A model generated the notes under the pieces. That model did not search any database. It was not told the DNA's origin and worked only from the letters and a program-made list of their open reading frames with translations. 64,000 nt of DNA from Chloroflexi bacterium HGW-Chloroflexi-3. Lineage in GTDB: Bacteria; Chloroflexota; Anaerolineae; Anaerolineales; Anaerolineaceae. Positions 63,094-64,000 of the stretch are shown here, one piece after another. The position numbers and the translations under genes are program-made. Every line of letters begins with the position of its first letter. Position 1 is the first letter of the stretch. The stretch is from NCBI GenBank assembly GCA_002842045.1, contig PHBX01000008.1, forward strand, positions 62,001 to 126,000. The letters run 5' to 3'.

Positions 63094-64000
63094 TGATATC
63101 CTCTGGGTCGGCGGAGAAGGTGGCATGGAAGAAAATTTAGTCAAACGCCTCAACCTCCCTTACCAGGAAATTCCAGCAGCTGGTGTGCATGGAGTTGGTT
63201 TGCGTTCCTTACCTGGAAATATTTATAAGCTCATCAGAGGAGTTATTAAATCTGCTCAGATTCTTAAGCAATATCAACCGGAAGTTATTTTTTACACCGG
63301 TGGGTATTTAGCTGCACCCATGGCGATCGCTGGATTTAAGAAGCCATCCGTATTGTATGTCCCCGATATCGAGCCTGGTATTGCATTGAAATTCATTGCA
63401 AAATTCGCGCATGCAATTGCCTTAACATCGGAGAACTCCAAAAGATATTTTAACCGGACCAAAAATCTAGTCGTGAGCGGTTATCCACTCAGAAAAGAAT
63501 TGAAACGATATTCAAAAGTTGAAGCCAGAAAAGTATTCAATTTTCGAGACCGCTTACCTGTGTTGTTGATCTATGGCGGAAGTAAAGGTGCTCATACCAT
63601 CAATCAGGTTATCAAAAAAAATCTGCAGATTTTATTAACCAAAACGCAGATCATTCATGTCACGGGAAATTATGATTGGGAGGATATTCAGCAGGTATAT
63701 TCCGAACTTCCAGCTGAATTAACCGAGAATTATCGAATTTATCCATACATCCATGAAGAAATGTCTGCAGCCTTCTCATGTGCAGATTTGTGCGTTTGCA
63801 GAGGCGGCGCATCCACACTGGGAGAATTACCTTTTTTTGGATTACCAGCGATTGTCGTCCCCTATCCTTATGCCTGGCGATATCAGAAAGTCAATGCCCA
63901 ATATCTTGTTGACCATCACGCAGCGATCATGATCCCGGATGAAGAAATGGACAACAGGTTATTGAAGGAAATTATCCAGTGTCTAACTCAACCCGACAGC
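63008..64000 (+). CDS. murG: lipid II synthase MurG (3' end cut by window)
   Basis: A frame of 331 codons beginning at GTG 63008 and open to the window end, so the last few tens of residues are missing. MurG joins GlcNAc from UDP-GlcNAc to lipid I. The N-terminal Gly-rich loop CAGGTGGGVYPALAVLQAM, GGEGGMEENL, YTGGYLAAPMAIAG, then GGSKGAHTINQV, CVCRGGASTLGELPFFG and VPYPYAWRYQKVNAQYL are all present. An AAAGGAG site stands 8 nt before the GTG. The first 86 nt overlap ftsW in another frame. Confidence 0.93.
   Translation, partial: MRLLICAGGTGGGVYPALAVLQAMEGSYSDILWVGGEGGMEENLVKRLNLPYQEIPAAGVHGVGLRSLPGNIYKLIRGVIKSAQILKQYQPEVIFYTGGYLAAPMAIAGFKKPSVLYVPDIEPGIALKFIAKFAHAIALTSENSKRYFNRTKNLVVSGYPLRKELKRYSKVEARKVFNFRDRLPVLLIYGGSKGAHTINQVIKKNLQILLTKTQIIHVTGNYDWEDIQQVYSELPAELTENYRIYPYIHEEMSAAFSCADLCVCRGGASTLGELPFFGLPAIVVPYPYAWRYQKVNAQYLVDHHAAIMIPDEEMDNRLLKEIIQCLTQPDS

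Overview
The window looks like a piece of a Chloroflexota chromosome, most likely class Anaerolineae. This is inferred from the AT-rich coding sequence, lipoproteins with Thr/Pro-rich linkers, a transcriptional T-box in front of a type 2 isoleucyl-tRNA synthetase, an NBR1-type Ig lipoprotein, and a division/cell-wall cluster beside Gram-positive-style YidC, Jag and YidD genes. No rRNA, tRNA, CRISPR array, insertion sequence or prophage was seen. Most of it is housekeeping DNA.

Layout. 1-3.1 kb (+): the end of an MTAP-type phosphorylase, then a SEDS (RodA/FtsW) protein fused to a penicillin-binding-like domain without catalytic motifs. 3.1-29.8 kb is almost all minus strand: tyrS, an ABC-2 export pair, lgt, a CDP-alcohol phosphotransferase, ftsK, an S1-domain protein, a 7TM regulator ending in a helix-turn-helix, purine nucleoside phosphorylase, ltaE-rluD-lspA, T-box-controlled ileS, pyrimidine-nucleoside phosphorylase, and the jag-yidC-propeller-yidD-rnpA-rpmH cluster driven by a consensus-like promoter. 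30-42 kb: ldh, lipoproteins, mtaB, TPR and YdcF proteins, a MalY-type lyase, then a plus-strand run with proC, an aldo/keto reductase and a broken comM. 42-47.6 kb (-): msrA, serA/serC, a pentapeptide protein and a SUMF1-fold lipoprotein. 47.8-53.6 kb (+): a lytic-transglycosylase-like secreted protein, a large acidic membrane protein with a possible dead sortase domain, and glmS. 54.5-64 kb (+): the dcw cluster mraZ(broken)-rsmH-ftsL-pbp-murF-mraY-murD-ftsW-murG, cut by the window end.

How the genes fit together. Cell envelope assembly dominates: GlmS supplies amino sugar; MurF, MurD, MraY and MurG build lipid II; FtsW and a class B PBP polymerise and cross-link it; Lgt and LspA mature the many lipoproteins; YidC, YidD and Jag support membrane protein insertion. 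Nucleoside salvage is represented by three phosphorylases.

Most worth a second look: (1) the SEDS-pseudotranspeptidase fusion; (2) the swapped GVHH signature in IleRS, a variant linked to extreme mupirocin resistance; (3) three deletion-like scars, in comM, mraZ and at the rsmH/ftsL junction, which may be real decay or assembly faults; (4) an 86-nt out-of-frame overlap of ftsW and murG; (5) a membrane-anchored 7TM-HTH regulator; (6) the transglycosylase-like / pseudo-sortase pair. All family calls come from reading motifs; no database search was run.
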